From the NCBI RefSeq assembly GCF_029892445.1, contig NZ_JARXVJ010000001.1, forward strand, positions 4,492,318 to 4,556,317: a DNA stretch of 64,000 bases, given 5' to 3'. Of the stretch, positions 19,122 through 27,912 are shown one piece after another. Origin of the DNA: Chryseobacterium sp. H1D6B. Lineage in GTDB: Bacteria; Bacteroidota; Bacteroidia; Flavobacteriales; Weeksellaceae. Positions within the stretch are counted from its first letter, which is position 1; the number at the start of each line of letters is the position of its first letter. The notes beneath the pieces were generated by a model. It saw only the letters and a list, made by a program, of their open reading frames with translations, had not been told where the DNA came from and searched no databases. The translations under genes and the position numbers were made by a program.

Positions 19122-19853
19122 ATGCTTAAAAACAAACTACTTTTTCTTTTTTTGATTATTGGAAATTCATTATTGAATGCCCAGGAAATACACTCTGCTT
19201 TACAGCTTCGGAACAGCCACCTGTGGAGAGGCCTTGAAGTGTCTTCAGGGTTAATATATACCGGAGATGTGCATCTAGATTATAAAAACTTTTACGGAGG
19301 ATTTTGGGCCGGCGGTAATGTAGACGGCTCTTATAAAGAGTTTGATAATTATGTAGGGTACAAAAACAAACATTTAACCATAGAATTATGGGACATCTAT
19401 AATTTCTCACCCGATGCTGTGTATAACAACAAAGAGTTTTTTAATTATAATGCTTCAGAAACCGGACGTTTCTGGGACCTGAGATCTTTTTACACGATCA
19501 GTGATAAAGTTCCTTTAACACTGAGCTGGAATACTGTAGTCTTCGGACGGGACAGAAACAGCGATAATACAGAAAACAAATATTCATCTTTTGTTTCTGG
19601 AGAATACCCCGTGTATAAAAAAGAAAACCTGGAAGTAAGAGGAAGGATAGGCTACGGCTTTGCATTAAATAATACCAACGGCGAAAAGAATAATTTCTTC
19701 GCAAAAGAGGCAGGATTCAATGAGATAAGTCTCATTCTTTCAAAAACTTTCGTTATCGAAGGGTATAAAATTCCTGTCGGAATATGGGGAATGTGGAATC
19801 CTGTCGGCAACAATGCTTATCTGCAGTTCTCGGTACAGGCCTATTCATTTTAA
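19122..19853 (+). CDS. outer-membrane beta-barrel-like protein of the polyol operon
   Basis: 243 residues. Signal peptide MLKNKLLFLFLIIGNSLLNAQ. The mature part alternates aromatic/polar strands (HSALQLRNSHLWRGLEVSSG, NFYGGFWAGGNVDGSYKEFDNYVGY, YLQFSVQAYSF) and ends in Phe, as outer-membrane barrels do. Resembles the TorF/MipA-type small barrels. Third gene of the operon 97 bp after the MFS gene. A run of eight C at 19083-19090 lies in that gap. Porin-like uptake of the polyol is inferred. Confidence 0.7.
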   Translation: MLKNKLLFLFLIIGNSLLNAQEIHSALQLRNSHLWRGLEVSSGLIYTGDVHLDYKNFYGGFWAGGNVDGSYKEFDNYVGYKNKHLTIELWDIYNFSPDAVYNNKEFFNYNASETGRFWDLRSFYTISDKVPLTLSWNTVVFGRDRNSDNTENKYSSFVSGEYPVYKKENLEVRGRIGYGFALNNTNGEKNNFFAKEAGFNEISLILSKTFVIEGYKIPVGIWGMWNPVGNNAYLQFSVQAYSF

Positions 19854-19875
19854 AGTTATAAAAATATGGTGTCTT

Positions 19876-20298
19876 TTATTTGATTTTCATCATGGTAACC
19901 AGTGAAGTTGCTACATGAGTTTCGGAGCTGCTGTTGTCAGTTACAGTAAAAATTTCTGTACGGATCACGCTGATTTTAGCGCCGCCTTTTACCACATAAG
20001 ATTTAGAAACTAAAGCATCACCAACAGCGGGACGAAGATAATTGACTTTCAATTCTACCGTTACCACATAGCAGTCTTCTTCATAATGGCTTACCGAAGC
20101 ATATCCAGACGAAACATCCACTAAAGACGCGATCATAGCTCCATTGAACATTCCAGCTTTTCTGGTCATTATTTCCATTTTTGGAATTTTGATGGAAACG
20201 AAATCAGTGTCTAATTCCAGTAATTCTGCTTTATAGAATTTTAAGGTTTCTGAACGGTTGAAACTGCCGGTGATGAGTTGTTTTTTTTCGGGTGTCAT
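19876..20298 (-). CDS. PaaI-type hotdog thioesterase
   Basis: 140 residues with a hotdog fold pattern: RKAGMFNGAMIASLVDVSSGYASVSHYEEDCYVVTVELKVNYLRPAVGD, then EIFTVTDNSSSETHVATSLVTMMKI. Such proteins hydrolyse acyl-CoA thioesters. The typical HGG is replaced by MFNG, so substrate and even activity are uncertain. Convergent with the barrel gene, 22 bp apart. Confidence 0.8.
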   Translation of the reverse strand: MTPEKKQLITGSFNRSETLKFYKAELLELDTDFVSIKIPKMEIMTRKAGMFNGAMIASLVDVSSGYASVSHYEEDCYVVTVELKVNYLRPAVGDALVSKSYVVKGGAKISVIRTEIFTVTDNSSSETHVATSLVTMMKIK

Positions 20299-20496
20299 GG
20301 ATTATTATTTGAAAGGTAAATTTAAACACAAATGGTATAAATATTTGGCATAAATGGTACAAATCTTAAAAATCAAGTTTAAACTTAATAGTCTTAACTG
20401 CTTAATAAAAACTTAATGGTTATATTTTTGAAACATTAAGATCAATTAAGGTTAGTTAAGTTATAGCTGAAGCCATTTCAAGATGATTCAAAATGA

Positions 20497-20524
20497 AAAC
20501 AGGCTAAAGCCCGTTCCTATTGAT
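20497..20524. repeat. REP-like interspersed element, copy C
   Basis: AGGCTAAAGCCC followed by GTTCCTATTGAT, matching the elements at 11451-11480 and within 5.5-6.3 kb. It is preceded at ~20465 by AGCTGAAGCC, another part of the same family. Lies in the 265-bp gap upstream of the thioesterase and downstream of topB; nothing else is seen there. Confidence 0.7.
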
Positions 20525-20563
20525 AGTATTGAAAATAATGTTTATACAGTTTGTGTTTCAATC

Positions 20564-22684
20564 TTAATTAAGCTGAACCTGAAAATCATCAGACAAAGAT
20601 ACAACTCCTTCTGTCAGACTTTCTGGGTGTGTTGTAAATCCTTTAAGTTTTGAAGTTTTTCCTTTTAACATTAGATCTAAAAGCTGTTTATCAGATAGTT
20701 TTTTTCCAAAAATATCAAACGGAGCTTTAAAGCCGCAGTTTTTGAAATCTGAACATCCGACAGCAGTTTTTCCTTTAATCAGATTGTTTTCCTTACATTT
20801 CGGGCACTTAGTTTCTTCCCAGGACTGAAGTTCTTTTTTGGGCGCAGGTTCACTTTTTTTCTTTTCTTTTACCTTTTCTTCTTCCTGAAGCGTGATCACT
20901 TTTCCTTTGCCGTCCACTACTTTTTTAGTCAGCTCTGTCACCATCTGGATCAGTTCTTCTTTGAACTGATTGGCTTCATATTCTCCGCTTTCAATTTTAC
21001 GAAGTTTTAATTCCCATTCTCCAGTTAATTCGGGGCTTTTCAGCAGTTCATCTTCAATCGTATCAATTAATTGAATTCCGGTCTGCGTGGCGATCAGATT
21101 TTTTCTTTTCTTTTCGATATACTGCCGTTTGAAAAGTGTTTCTATGATATTGGCACGGGTTGACGGCCTTCCGATCCCATTATTTTTTAAGAGTTCCCGC
21201 AGTTCTTCGTCTTCTACCTGCTTCCCGGCTGTTTCCATGGCTCTCAGAAGAGTTGCTTCCGTGTAGGGTTTTGGTGGTGAAGTTTTTCCCTGGTGAATCA
21301 TCGGATCATGCGGGCCGGTTTCTCCAGCAACGAATTCAGGAATGGTCTGCTCCTCTTCCTTATCTTTTTCTTTATCTGAAGGTTCTTCTTTGGCATCATT
21401 TGCATAGACCGCTCTCCAGCCCGGCTCAAGAATCTGCCTTCCGCTTGTTTTAAAAGGAATAGTTCCTACTTTTCCTTCTACCAGTGTATTTGAAATTTTA
21501 CATTCAGGATAGAAAACGGCAATAAAACGTTTAGCGATCAAATCATAAATCATTTTTTCTTCCCTGCTCAGATTTTGGGAAGGCGGGATTTCAGTCGGAA
21601 TGATCGCATGGTGGTCCGTCACTTTGGTATCATCAAAAACTGCCTTCGACTTTGGAATCGGCCCTTCTAATAAAGGGGCAGCCAGCTCCTGATAGAAGTG
21701 CATTTTCTGAAGAATACCTTCTATTTTAGGATACAGACTTTCTGATAGATAAGTGGTATCCACACGCGGATAGGTCACATGTTTTTTCTCGTAAAGACTT
21801 TGAATATATTTTAAGGTACTGTCCGCGGAATAGCCGTATTTTTTATTCGCTTCCACTTGAAGTCCTGTTAAGTCAAAAAGTCTTGGATTTTTCTCTTTTC
21901 CTTCTTTAATTTCGAAAGAAACGATCTCAAAAGGATTGACTTTAAGATATTCCAGTCCTTTTTCTGCACGGTCTAATGTTTTTAAACGGTCAATCGCTGC
22001 ATTGAAGATGACGTCACGGTATTTGGTTTTCAGTTCCCAATATTCTTCGGTATTAAAAGCCTCAATCTCTTTCTGCCGCTGAACCAGCATGGCTAATGTA
22101 GGAGTCTGCACTCTTCCGATAGAAAGCACCACTTTATTTCCTCCAAATTTTTTGGTAAAAAGCCGGGTTGCATTGATCCCCAACAGCCAGTCTCCTATTG
22201 CTCTTGCATTTCCTGCGAGATAAAGATTTTTGTAATCTTCGGCCGGTTTTAGGTTTTCAAAACCTTCTTTAATGGCTTCTTCGGTAAGGGAAGAGATCCA
22301 TAAACGCTGAATGGGTTTGTTACATTTTGCTTTCTGCAGTACCCAGCGCTGAATGAGTTCTCCCTCCTGCCCGGCATCCCCGCAGTTAATCACCTCATCA
22401 CATTCTTCGACCAGTCTTTCAATCACTTTAAACTGATTTTCAACGCCTTTGTTGGGAATTAATTTAATCCCGAAATTATTTGGAATAATAGGCAGTAAAA
22501 ACAAATTCCAGGATTTGAACTGAGGACCGTAATCGTGAGGTTCTTTTAGGGTACAAAGGTGTCCGAACGTCCATGTAACGCAGTATCCATTACCTTCCAT
22601 ATAGCCCTGCTTCGGCGTGGTAGCGCCCAATACTTTGGCAATATCTCTGGCAACACTTGGTTTTTCGGCAATACACAGCTTCAT
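20564..22684 (-). CDS. topB: DNA topoisomerase III (type IA)
   Basis: 706 residues. Toprim domain from residue 1 (MKLCIAEKPSVARDIAKVLG; acidic residues in DAGQEGE at 103-109). Catalytic tyrosine Y305 in HVTYPRVDTTYLS. Domain IV-type segments GRVQTPTLAMLV and GIGRPSTRANIIETL. The C-terminus carries one zinc-ribbon-like CPKCKENN...GCSDFKNCGFKAPF. Relaxes and decatenates DNA. This is the long chromosomal TopB type of Bacteroidota; no plasmid genes surround it. Confidence 0.93.
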   Translation of the reverse strand: MKLCIAEKPSVARDIAKVLGATTPKQGYMEGNGYCVTWTFGHLCTLKEPHDYGPQFKSWNLFLLPIIPNNFGIKLIPNKGVENQFKVIERLVEECDEVINCGDAGQEGELIQRWVLQKAKCNKPIQRLWISSLTEEAIKEGFENLKPAEDYKNLYLAGNARAIGDWLLGINATRLFTKKFGGNKVVLSIGRVQTPTLAMLVQRQKEIEAFNTEEYWELKTKYRDVIFNAAIDRLKTLDRAEKGLEYLKVNPFEIVSFEIKEGKEKNPRLFDLTGLQVEANKKYGYSADSTLKYIQSLYEKKHVTYPRVDTTYLSESLYPKIEGILQKMHFYQELAAPLLEGPIPKSKAVFDDTKVTDHHAIIPTEIPPSQNLSREEKMIYDLIAKRFIAVFYPECKISNTLVEGKVGTIPFKTSGRQILEPGWRAVYANDAKEEPSDKEKDKEEEQTIPEFVAGETGPHDPMIHQGKTSPPKPYTEATLLRAMETAGKQVEDEELRELLKNNGIGRPSTRANIIETLFKRQYIEKKRKNLIATQTGIQLIDTIEDELLKSPELTGEWELKLRKIESGEYEANQFKEELIQMVTELTKKVVDGKGKVITLQEEEKVKEKKKSEPAPKKELQSWEETKCPKCKENNLIKGKTAVGCSDFKNCGFKAPFDIFGKKLSDKQLLDLMLKGKTSKLKGFTTHPESLTEGVVSLSDDFQVQLN

Positions 22685-22819
22685 AAATATTCGGGGGTTT
22701 GAAAGGGGTGCAAAATTCGGTTTTTTTTTTGACTTTTAGCTGACGGACGGATTAAAATATAAATTAAAAAAATGATTACATTAAGATGGATATTTTAGGC
22801 ACGACATTTCGAAATAAAT

Positions 22820-23413
22820 CTATTTACCACAATACCAATCAATTGCTTTTTTCTCTTCAATTTTTATAAAATGGTCTTTTGCTCCATTATATTCATTCCC
22901 GTCACTCCATTCTTTTATGCTTAATTCTTCTTTTAACTTCTGATACTTATCTTTTATTTCAGGATGGATTCTCATATAATCTCTAAAAGCAATATGCCTG
23001 ATCCAGTGTTCTGAATTATAGGGCAAAATATGAATATGAGCCAGCCGATGATCATGTTCATTTGTATTTGACGGGGCATCATCCTGCTCTGTAATGATTA
23101 CAGGAACATCCAGCTCTTCAGGATTAATTGTATGCTTAACAAAAAACCTTCGGTAGGGCATCATTTTATTATACTTTTCATAATAAACATAGTTATTTTC
23201 TGTAAGCGGTACAATTGTTTTTTCCAGATCTCCTTCATCATTAACGCCGATCAAAATATCAATAATAGGTTTTGCAGAGAGATTTTCTATTGATGTACTT
23301 CCGATGTGTTCAATTTTCGGATCAATAAAACCTATCAAATCCATCAGTTCTGTCTTAATTTTCTTAAAATCATTTTTCCAGCCTGGATTGTATTTTTCAA
23401 GTTTAATTTTCAT
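22820..23413 (-). CDS. GrpB family protein (nucleotidyltransferase fold)
   Basis: 197 residues. Family motifs YNPGWKNDFKKIK, IEHIGSTSIENLSAKPIIDILIGV, HDHRLAHIHILPYNSEHW and HIAFRDYMRIHPEIKDKYQKLK. GrpB proteins adopt a nucleotidyltransferase fold with unknown substrate; the GST...D.DI pattern is present here. An internal stretch (residues ~100-130, PEELDVPVIITEQDDAPSNTNEHDH) is longer than in many homologues. Confidence 0.85.
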   Translation of the reverse strand: MKIKLEKYNPGWKNDFKKIKTELMDLIGFIDPKIEHIGSTSIENLSAKPIIDILIGVNDEGDLEKTIVPLTENNYVYYEKYNKMMPYRRFFVKHTINPEELDVPVIITEQDDAPSNTNEHDHRLAHIHILPYNSEHWIRHIAFRDYMRIHPEIKDKYQKLKEELSIKEWSDGNEYNGAKDHFIKIEEKKAIDWYCGK

Positions 23414-23455
23414 ATTTATCTAAATTTCAAACTATATTTTTATATTCAAATTAAC

Positions 23456-23908
23456 TTATTTATTCAGTTCAGCCAAAACAAGATCTTCATAGTCTTCAGG
23501 TTCATCCTCCAATGCTGCAGGAATGAAACCTTTTCTTTTTTTCTTATAAACTTCTGCCCGATAGGGATATTTTTCAATACTGATCTTGACATCTTGAAAT
23601 AATTCCGATTTTTTATTCCAGACCGTTCCACATTCTCCGCATCCCCAAAACGGTTTTTCCTCCTCTATAAATGAAATGATTCCAAAACATCCTGCATTTG
23701 GACATCTCAATCCGTCCTCATCTGCCAGTTCTGATACAGCCGTTACGGGTCTATCAACTGCTGTGGGATCCAAATGAAAGCTTTCATAACAAATAGGACA
23801 TTCAATGATAATGAATTTCATATTCTTCACTTTTGAAGCTGTAATAAATGCTGACTGCTCATTAGAGGCTGTAAATTCTTCTTTACAATGATGACATGTT
23901 ATTTTCAT
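23456..23908 (-). CDS. zinc-ribbon protein, unknown function
   Basis: 150 residues with four CxxC-type knuckles: CHHC (5-8), CPIC (37-40), CPNAGC (~69-74) and CGECG (~90-94), suggesting two zinc ribbons. The C-terminal third is charged. Downstream and same strand as GrpB in reverse order (42 bp apart), so possibly cotranscribed. I do not recognise a named family. Confidence 0.6.
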   Translation of the reverse strand: MKITCHHCKEEFTASNEQSAFITASKVKNMKFIIIECPICYESFHLDPTAVDRPVTAVSELADEDGLRCPNAGCFGIISFIEEEKPFWGCGECGTVWNKKSELFQDVKISIEKYPYRAEVYKKKRKGFIPAALEDEPEDYEDLVLAELNK

Positions 23909-24126
23909 TTCAATTTAGCTCAATATAATCACAAATTTAAATCTATTTCTACTATCCGATGATAATCCTGAAAATAGTTTATTTTATTATGGGTAAAGTC
24001 AATATGCTTAAAATTAAGCAATTTTCAAAAACCATAACTAACTCATTTCCAATATTTATTATAATTAATTTTCATTAACAAATAAAAAAGTCTACAAAAA
24101 TAGTGGACTAATAAAATAATATGTAT

Positions 24127-24134
24127 TATATTTG
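24127..24134 (+). promoter_or_regulatory. -7 box of the methionine uptake operon leader
   Basis: TATATTTG fits TAnnTTTG. Transcription would start near 24140, leaving a leader of about 290 nt before the EamA gene. The 190 bp upstream, back to 23909, are AT-rich without other visible signals. Confidence 0.6.
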
Positions 24135-24239
24135 CAACCGTATTCGGATTTAGTCATGGTAAAGATGATATGAGCGAAAGCATTTATTAAAATGAATTAC
24201 TCAACCAAAGTCTGGGACAGCCTTTTAAAACTATAGGAA

Positions 24240-24344
24240 ATGAAAGTAACATTTAAAAATACAGCAGACAAAAATATTAACCGCATCAATACAATGATGA
24301 TGATGCAGTGCTGTATGTCTATGTTCCGATATAGTTGTGGTTAA
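24240..24344 (+). CDS. Met/Cys-rich leader peptide (34 aa)
   Basis: ATG at 24240, TAA at 24342-24344. After a neutral N-terminus it reads NTMMMMQCCMSMFRYSCG: six Met and two Cys within ten codons, plus a third Cys near the end. The peptide ends 24 nt before the terminator hairpin, the layout of a ribosome-mediated attenuator sensing charged tRNA-Met/tRNA-Cys. Too small for normal gene finders; no other role is evident. Confidence 0.65.
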   Translation: MKVTFKNTADKNINRINTMMMMQCCMSMFRYSCG

Positions 24345-24367
24345 CCATTCTTTTATAAAATAATATT

Positions 24368-24399
24368 AAAAGGCTTTACCACACTGTGTAAAGCCTTTT
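24368..24399 (+). terminator. attenuator terminator hairpin
   Basis: AAAAGGCTTTAC / GTAAAGCCTTTT around CACACTGT, followed by a T-run. It lies 35 bp before the ATG of the EamA gene on the same strand, with no gene ending before it except the leader peptide. This supports premature termination rather than ordinary gene-end termination. Confidence 0.8.
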
Positions 24400-24433
24400 T
24401 TATTGATATGAACATCATCAAAAACATTATAAC

Positions 24434-25432
24434 ATGAGTACTACTAAAAATAAATGGCTGGTTCCGCTGGCATTTACCAACATCTATGTAATCTGGGGAA
24501 TAACATTCCTCGCCATATCATTTGGATTAAAAGGATTTCCGCCTTTTATTCTATCAGGCTTCCGATTTCTTGCCGCTGGAATACTGCTGTTCGGCTATTT
24601 GTCTGCTAAAGGAGAGAAAGCAAATTCATTGGTCAACTGGCGGAAAAATGCCATTACAGGAATCCTTATTCTTACAGGAGGGACAGGACTTGTAGCCTGG
24701 GGTGAGCAGTATGTAACCGCTTCTGAGGCAGCCATTTCTATTGCTACAGGACCCTTTTGGTTTATTGCCATCGATAAAAAGAACTGGAAATATTATTTCT
24801 CGGATAAATTTATTCCTATAGGATTAGTGATAGGCTTTGTGGGGCTTGTTCTGTTCTTAAACGGGAGTGTCAATTCAAGTTCAGCTCACTCCACTGTTAA
24901 TGGTTCGCTGAGACTGACAGCATTTATAGTTTTGGCACTGAGTTCCGTTGCCTGGGTTTTAGGATCTTTATATTCTAAAAAAAATCCGGCCGGCCATTCT
25001 ACTTTTATGAATATTGCACAGCAGCTCATCGTTGCCGGTCTGGCCTCTTTCCTGATCGCATCTTTCAGAAATGAATGGAATCATTTTTCTATCCCGGCAA
25101 TTCCATTGTCAGCATGGTTAGGAGTATTATTTCTGGTTTTCTTCGGGTCTATTGCCGCCTATATTTCATATATCTGGCTGTTGTCTGTAAAACCTGCGGC
25201 ATTAGTGAGCACCCATACTTACATCAACCCGATTGTGACCGTATTAGCAGGCTGGATTATTGCAAACCAGACCATCAATGGAAGCCAGCTTTACGGCCTG
25301 TCTGTGATATTAATCGGAGTGCTGCTTACCAATGTGACGAAATATTTCAGACTGTCAAAACGGTCAAAAGTAAAAATAAGAAGAGCTGTAAAGCGTTTAA
25401 ATAAATTTAATAAACCTTATCAGCCAATATAG
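24434..25432 (+). CDS. EamA/DMT-family transporter
   Basis: 332 residues, ten membrane segments in two EamA repeats (LAFTNIYVIWGITFLAISFGLKGFPPFILSGFRF... and SAWLGVLFLVFFGSIAAYISYIWLL...THTYINPIVTVLAGWIIANQTI). Ends in a basic tail (KRSKVKIRRAVKRLNKF). Family members move amino acids or related metabolites (cysteine, threonine/homoserine, SAM). Being first behind the Met/Cys attenuator and 22 bp ahead of metN suggests a sulfur amino acid or SAM-related substrate; this is context inference. Confidence 0.85.
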   Translation: MSTTKNKWLVPLAFTNIYVIWGITFLAISFGLKGFPPFILSGFRFLAAGILLFGYLSAKGEKANSLVNWRKNAITGILILTGGTGLVAWGEQYVTASEAAISIATGPFWFIAIDKKNWKYYFSDKFIPIGLVIGFVGLVLFLNGSVNSSSAHSTVNGSLRLTAFIVLALSSVAWVLGSLYSKKNPAGHSTFMNIAQQLIVAGLASFLIASFRNEWNHFSIPAIPLSAWLGVLFLVFFGSIAAYISYIWLLSVKPAALVSTHTYINPIVTVLAGWIIANQTINGSQLYGLSVILIGVLLTNVTKYFRLSKRSKVKIRRAVKRLNKFNKPYQPI

Positions 25433-25454
25433 TTATAATGAAGACAAAGATAAA

Positions 25455-26483
25455 ATGATAGAGATTAAAAACATTTCAAAAACATTCCATCAAAAAAAGC
25501 AGTCTTTTAAGGCTCTAGAGGATGTAAGCCTGAGTATTGAGCAGGGCGACATTGTGGGAATCATAGGATTTTCAGGAGCCGGAAAAAGTACCTTGATCCG
25601 TTCTGTAAATCTTCTGGAAAGACCTGATGAAGGACAGATCATCATCAACGGAAAGGATTTCATGAAATTAAGTTCAAAACAACTTGCCCAAGAGCGCAAA
25701 AAAATAGGAATGATCTTCCAGCATTTTAATCTGCTTTCCTCCAGAACTGTTTTTGAAAATGTAGCGCTGCCGTTAGAATTAGACAACACAAGCAAAAGTG
25801 AAATTCAGAGAAAGGTTAATGAGCTTCTAAAAATCGTTGGACTAGAAGACAAAGCTGATAATTATCCCAGAAGTCTTTCGGGCGGACAGAAACAAAGGGT
25901 TGCTATTGCAAGAGCATTAGCCAATGATCCTTATCTTCTTCTATGTGACGAAGCAACAAGTGCTCTAGATCCTGCTACAACGCAGTCGATTTTACAATTA
26001 TTACGTGACATCAACCAGCGCCTGGGAATTACCATCTTATTAATTACCCACGAAATGGAAGTGATCAAATCAGTCTGCAACCACGTTGCTGTGATAGACA
26101 AAGGAAAAGTTCTTACAAAAGGAACTTTACAGGAAATTATTTCGGACAGAGAAAATCCGATTATTAAACAATTTATAAACTCAGGAGTGATGACTATCCC
26201 CCAAGAATTAAATAAAAAACTGCAGAAAGAACCGGGTGCCGGCTTATTTCCGCTTGTTGAAGTAGAACTTAACGAACAAATTACAGTTGAGAAACTCTTA
26301 TCAAAAATTTACGATGAGTACAAAATTCCTTACAGACTTTTAAAAGCTGATCTGGAATATCTCGGTGATTCCAATTTCGGAAAACTGCTGCTTCAGCTTC
26401 AGGGAGAAACTGAAGAGAATCAGAAATTGATCTATTATTTTAACCAAAATAAAATTCAAAATACAGTAAAGGGTTATGCTTAA
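25455..26483 (+). CDS. metN: methionine ABC transporter ATP-binding protein MetN
   Basis: 342 residues. Walker A GFSGAGKST at 38-46, Q-loop FQHFNLLSSRTVFENVALPLEL, signature SLSGGQKQRVAIARAL, Walker B LLLCDEATSALDP, His-loop LLITHEMEV. The C-terminal ~80 residues form a NIL-type methionine-sensing domain, which in MetN mediates inhibition by intracellular methionine. Overlaps metI by 8 bp. Confidence 0.93.
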   Translation: MIEIKNISKTFHQKKQSFKALEDVSLSIEQGDIVGIIGFSGAGKSTLIRSVNLLERPDEGQIIINGKDFMKLSSKQLAQERKKIGMIFQHFNLLSSRTVFENVALPLELDNTSKSEIQRKVNELLKIVGLEDKADNYPRSLSGGQKQRVAIARALANDPYLLLCDEATSALDPATTQSILQLLRDINQRLGITILLITHEMEVIKSVCNHVAVIDKGKVLTKGTLQEIISDRENPIIKQFINSGVMTIPQELNKKLQKEPGAGLFPLVEVELNEQITVEKLLSKIYDEYKIPYRLLKADLEYLGDSNFGKLLLQLQGETEENQKLIYYFNQNKIQNTVKGYA

Positions 26484-27132
26484 CGATACAGTGATACAGC
26501 TTTTATCAAAAGGAGTTTGGGAAACGATTTTTATGACTTTCGTTTCGGGATTTTTCGGATTTGTTTTAGGACTTCCTGTCGGGATCTTATTGTTCATCAC
26601 TAAAAAAGGACAGCTTCTGGAAAACATTTATTACAATAAAATTTTATCTGTTTTAGTCAATATCTTCCGTTCTATTCCATTTATCATTCTTATTGTCTGG
26701 ATGATTCCTTTTACAAGAGCTTTGGTAGGAACTTCCATTGGTGTTTATGCCGCTTTGGTACCGCTGAGCATCGGTGCTGCTCCGTTTATTGCAAGGCTGG
26801 TAGAGAACAGTCTTCTTGAAGTTCCGAACGGTCTGATTGAAACCGCAAGAGCCCTGGGTGCATCACCGTTCCAGATCATTAAAAAAGTACTGCTGCCGGA
26901 AGCACTTCCTTCACTGGTCAATAATGCGAGTATCACATTGATCACTTTAGTCGGATATTCGGCTATGGGAGGAGCTGTAGGAGCCGGCGGACTGGGACAG
27001 ATCGGATATCAGTATGGATATATCGGATATGATGCAGTGATCATGAACGTTGTGCTTGGTTTATTGGTGGCTCTTGTGTTTATTATTCAATTTGCGGGAG
27101 ACCGATTGGCTAAGAGATTTGATCATAGATAG
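26476..27132 (+). CDS. metI: methionine ABC transporter permease MetI
   Basis: 218 residues, about five membrane segments. The binding-protein-dependent permease EAA loop is at ETARALGASPFQIIKKVLLPEALPSLVNN. High similarity pattern to MetI (VNIFRSIPFIILIVWMIPFTR, GYSAMGGAVGAGGLGQIGYQYGY). Overlaps metN and forms the membrane channel with it. Confidence 0.93.
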   Translation: MLNDTVIQLLSKGVWETIFMTFVSGFFGFVLGLPVGILLFITKKGQLLENIYYNKILSVLVNIFRSIPFIILIVWMIPFTRALVGTSIGVYAALVPLSIGAAPFIARLVENSLLEVPNGLIETARALGASPFQIIKKVLLPEALPSLVNNASITLITLVGYSAMGGAVGAGGLGQIGYQYGYIGYDAVIMNVVLGLLVALVFIIQFAGDRLAKRFDHR

Positions 27133-27250
27133 TTTTAATACGTTAGCAGCAAAGGCGCAAGGATTCTATCTCCGATAAAATTTTGATTGAGTATATTCTT
27201 CAGAATAAAGCATCAGGTATTTTTTCATTGACTACGTTGAACGTTCGATT

Positions 27251-27851
27251 TCAGAATGAAGTGAATGAACAGTGAAGAATCTCATAGTAAAACAGAGATT
27301 TCTCCTACCGTCGAAATGACAGCAGACTTAAAAGGATTCTTTGTGAAGAAGCAGAAATTTTAAAACGGTCTGTCGATTGTCATTCAGAACGGAGCAAAGA
27401 GCAGTGAAGAATCTCATAGTAAAACAGAGATTTCTCCTACCGTTGAAATGACAGCAGACTTAAAAGGATTCTTTGTGATGAAACAGAGATTTTAAAACGG
27501 TCTGTCGATTGTCATTCAGAACGGAGCAAAGCGCAGTGAAGAATCTTTTATGCAAATAGAGATTTCTCCTACCGTCGAAATGACAGCAGACTTAAAAGAA
27601 TTCTTTGTGAAGAAGCAGAGATTTTAAAACGGTCTGTCGGTTGTCATTCAGAACGGAGCAAAGCGCAGTGAAGAATCTTTTATGCAAATAGAGATTTCTC
27701 CTACCGTCGAAATGACAGCAGACTTAAAAGAATTCTTTGTGAAGAAGCAGAGATTTTAAAACGGTCTGTCGGTTGTCATTCAGAACGGAGCAAAGCGCAG
27801 TGAAGAATCTCATACTAAAACAGAGATTTCTCCTACCGTCGAAATGACAAT
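27251..27851. repeat. 132-bp tandem repeat, five copies
   Basis: The anchor TCTCCTACCGT recurs at 27301, 27433, 27565, 27697 and 27829, an exact 132-bp period. Each unit holds GTCATTCAGAACGGAGC...GTGAAGAATCT and an inverted partner GAGATTTCTCCTACCGT.GAAATGACA, so every unit can fold as a REP/MITE-like hairpin. Copies differ at a few bases (CTCATAGTAAAA versus CTTTTATGCAAA). No ORF. Occupies nearly all of the 780-bp gap between metI and metQ. Confidence 0.9.
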
Positions 27852-27912
27852 GTATTTTAATGTTAGTCTTTAAAGCTTAACTCAATAATTTTAATTTAAA
27901 ATAATATAAATA

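Larger units (their letters stand above)
24140..24400 (+). promoter_or_regulatory. candidate transcription attenuator of the EamA-metNI(Q) operon
   Basis: The leader contains a 34-codon Met/Cys-rich ORF (24240-24344) followed by a strong terminator (24368-24399) ahead of the first structural gene. The segment AGCCTTTTAA (24219-24228) is the exact complement of TTAAAAGGCT (24366-24375), which covers the 5' arm of the terminator, so an alternative antiterminator pairing is possible. A second tiny ORF, 24192-24236 (14 codons), spans the upstream pairing element. I could not match the first 80 nt to a known SAM riboswitch. The regulatory logic is inferred. Confidence 0.65.

Noticed and set aside
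20564..22684. topB as marker of a conjugative element
   Set aside because: Neighbours are ordinary chromosomal genes with no mobilisation or conjugation genes.
24140..24240. Known SAM riboswitch (SAM-I or SAM-II)
   Set aside because: No SAM-I core and no convincing SAM-II pseudoknot elements could be recognised; the leader peptide and terminator explain the region better. A covariance-model search would decide.
27251..27851. Possible CRISPR or rRNA-like repeat
   Set aside because: 132-bp units are contiguous without spacers and contain REP-like inverted repeats.
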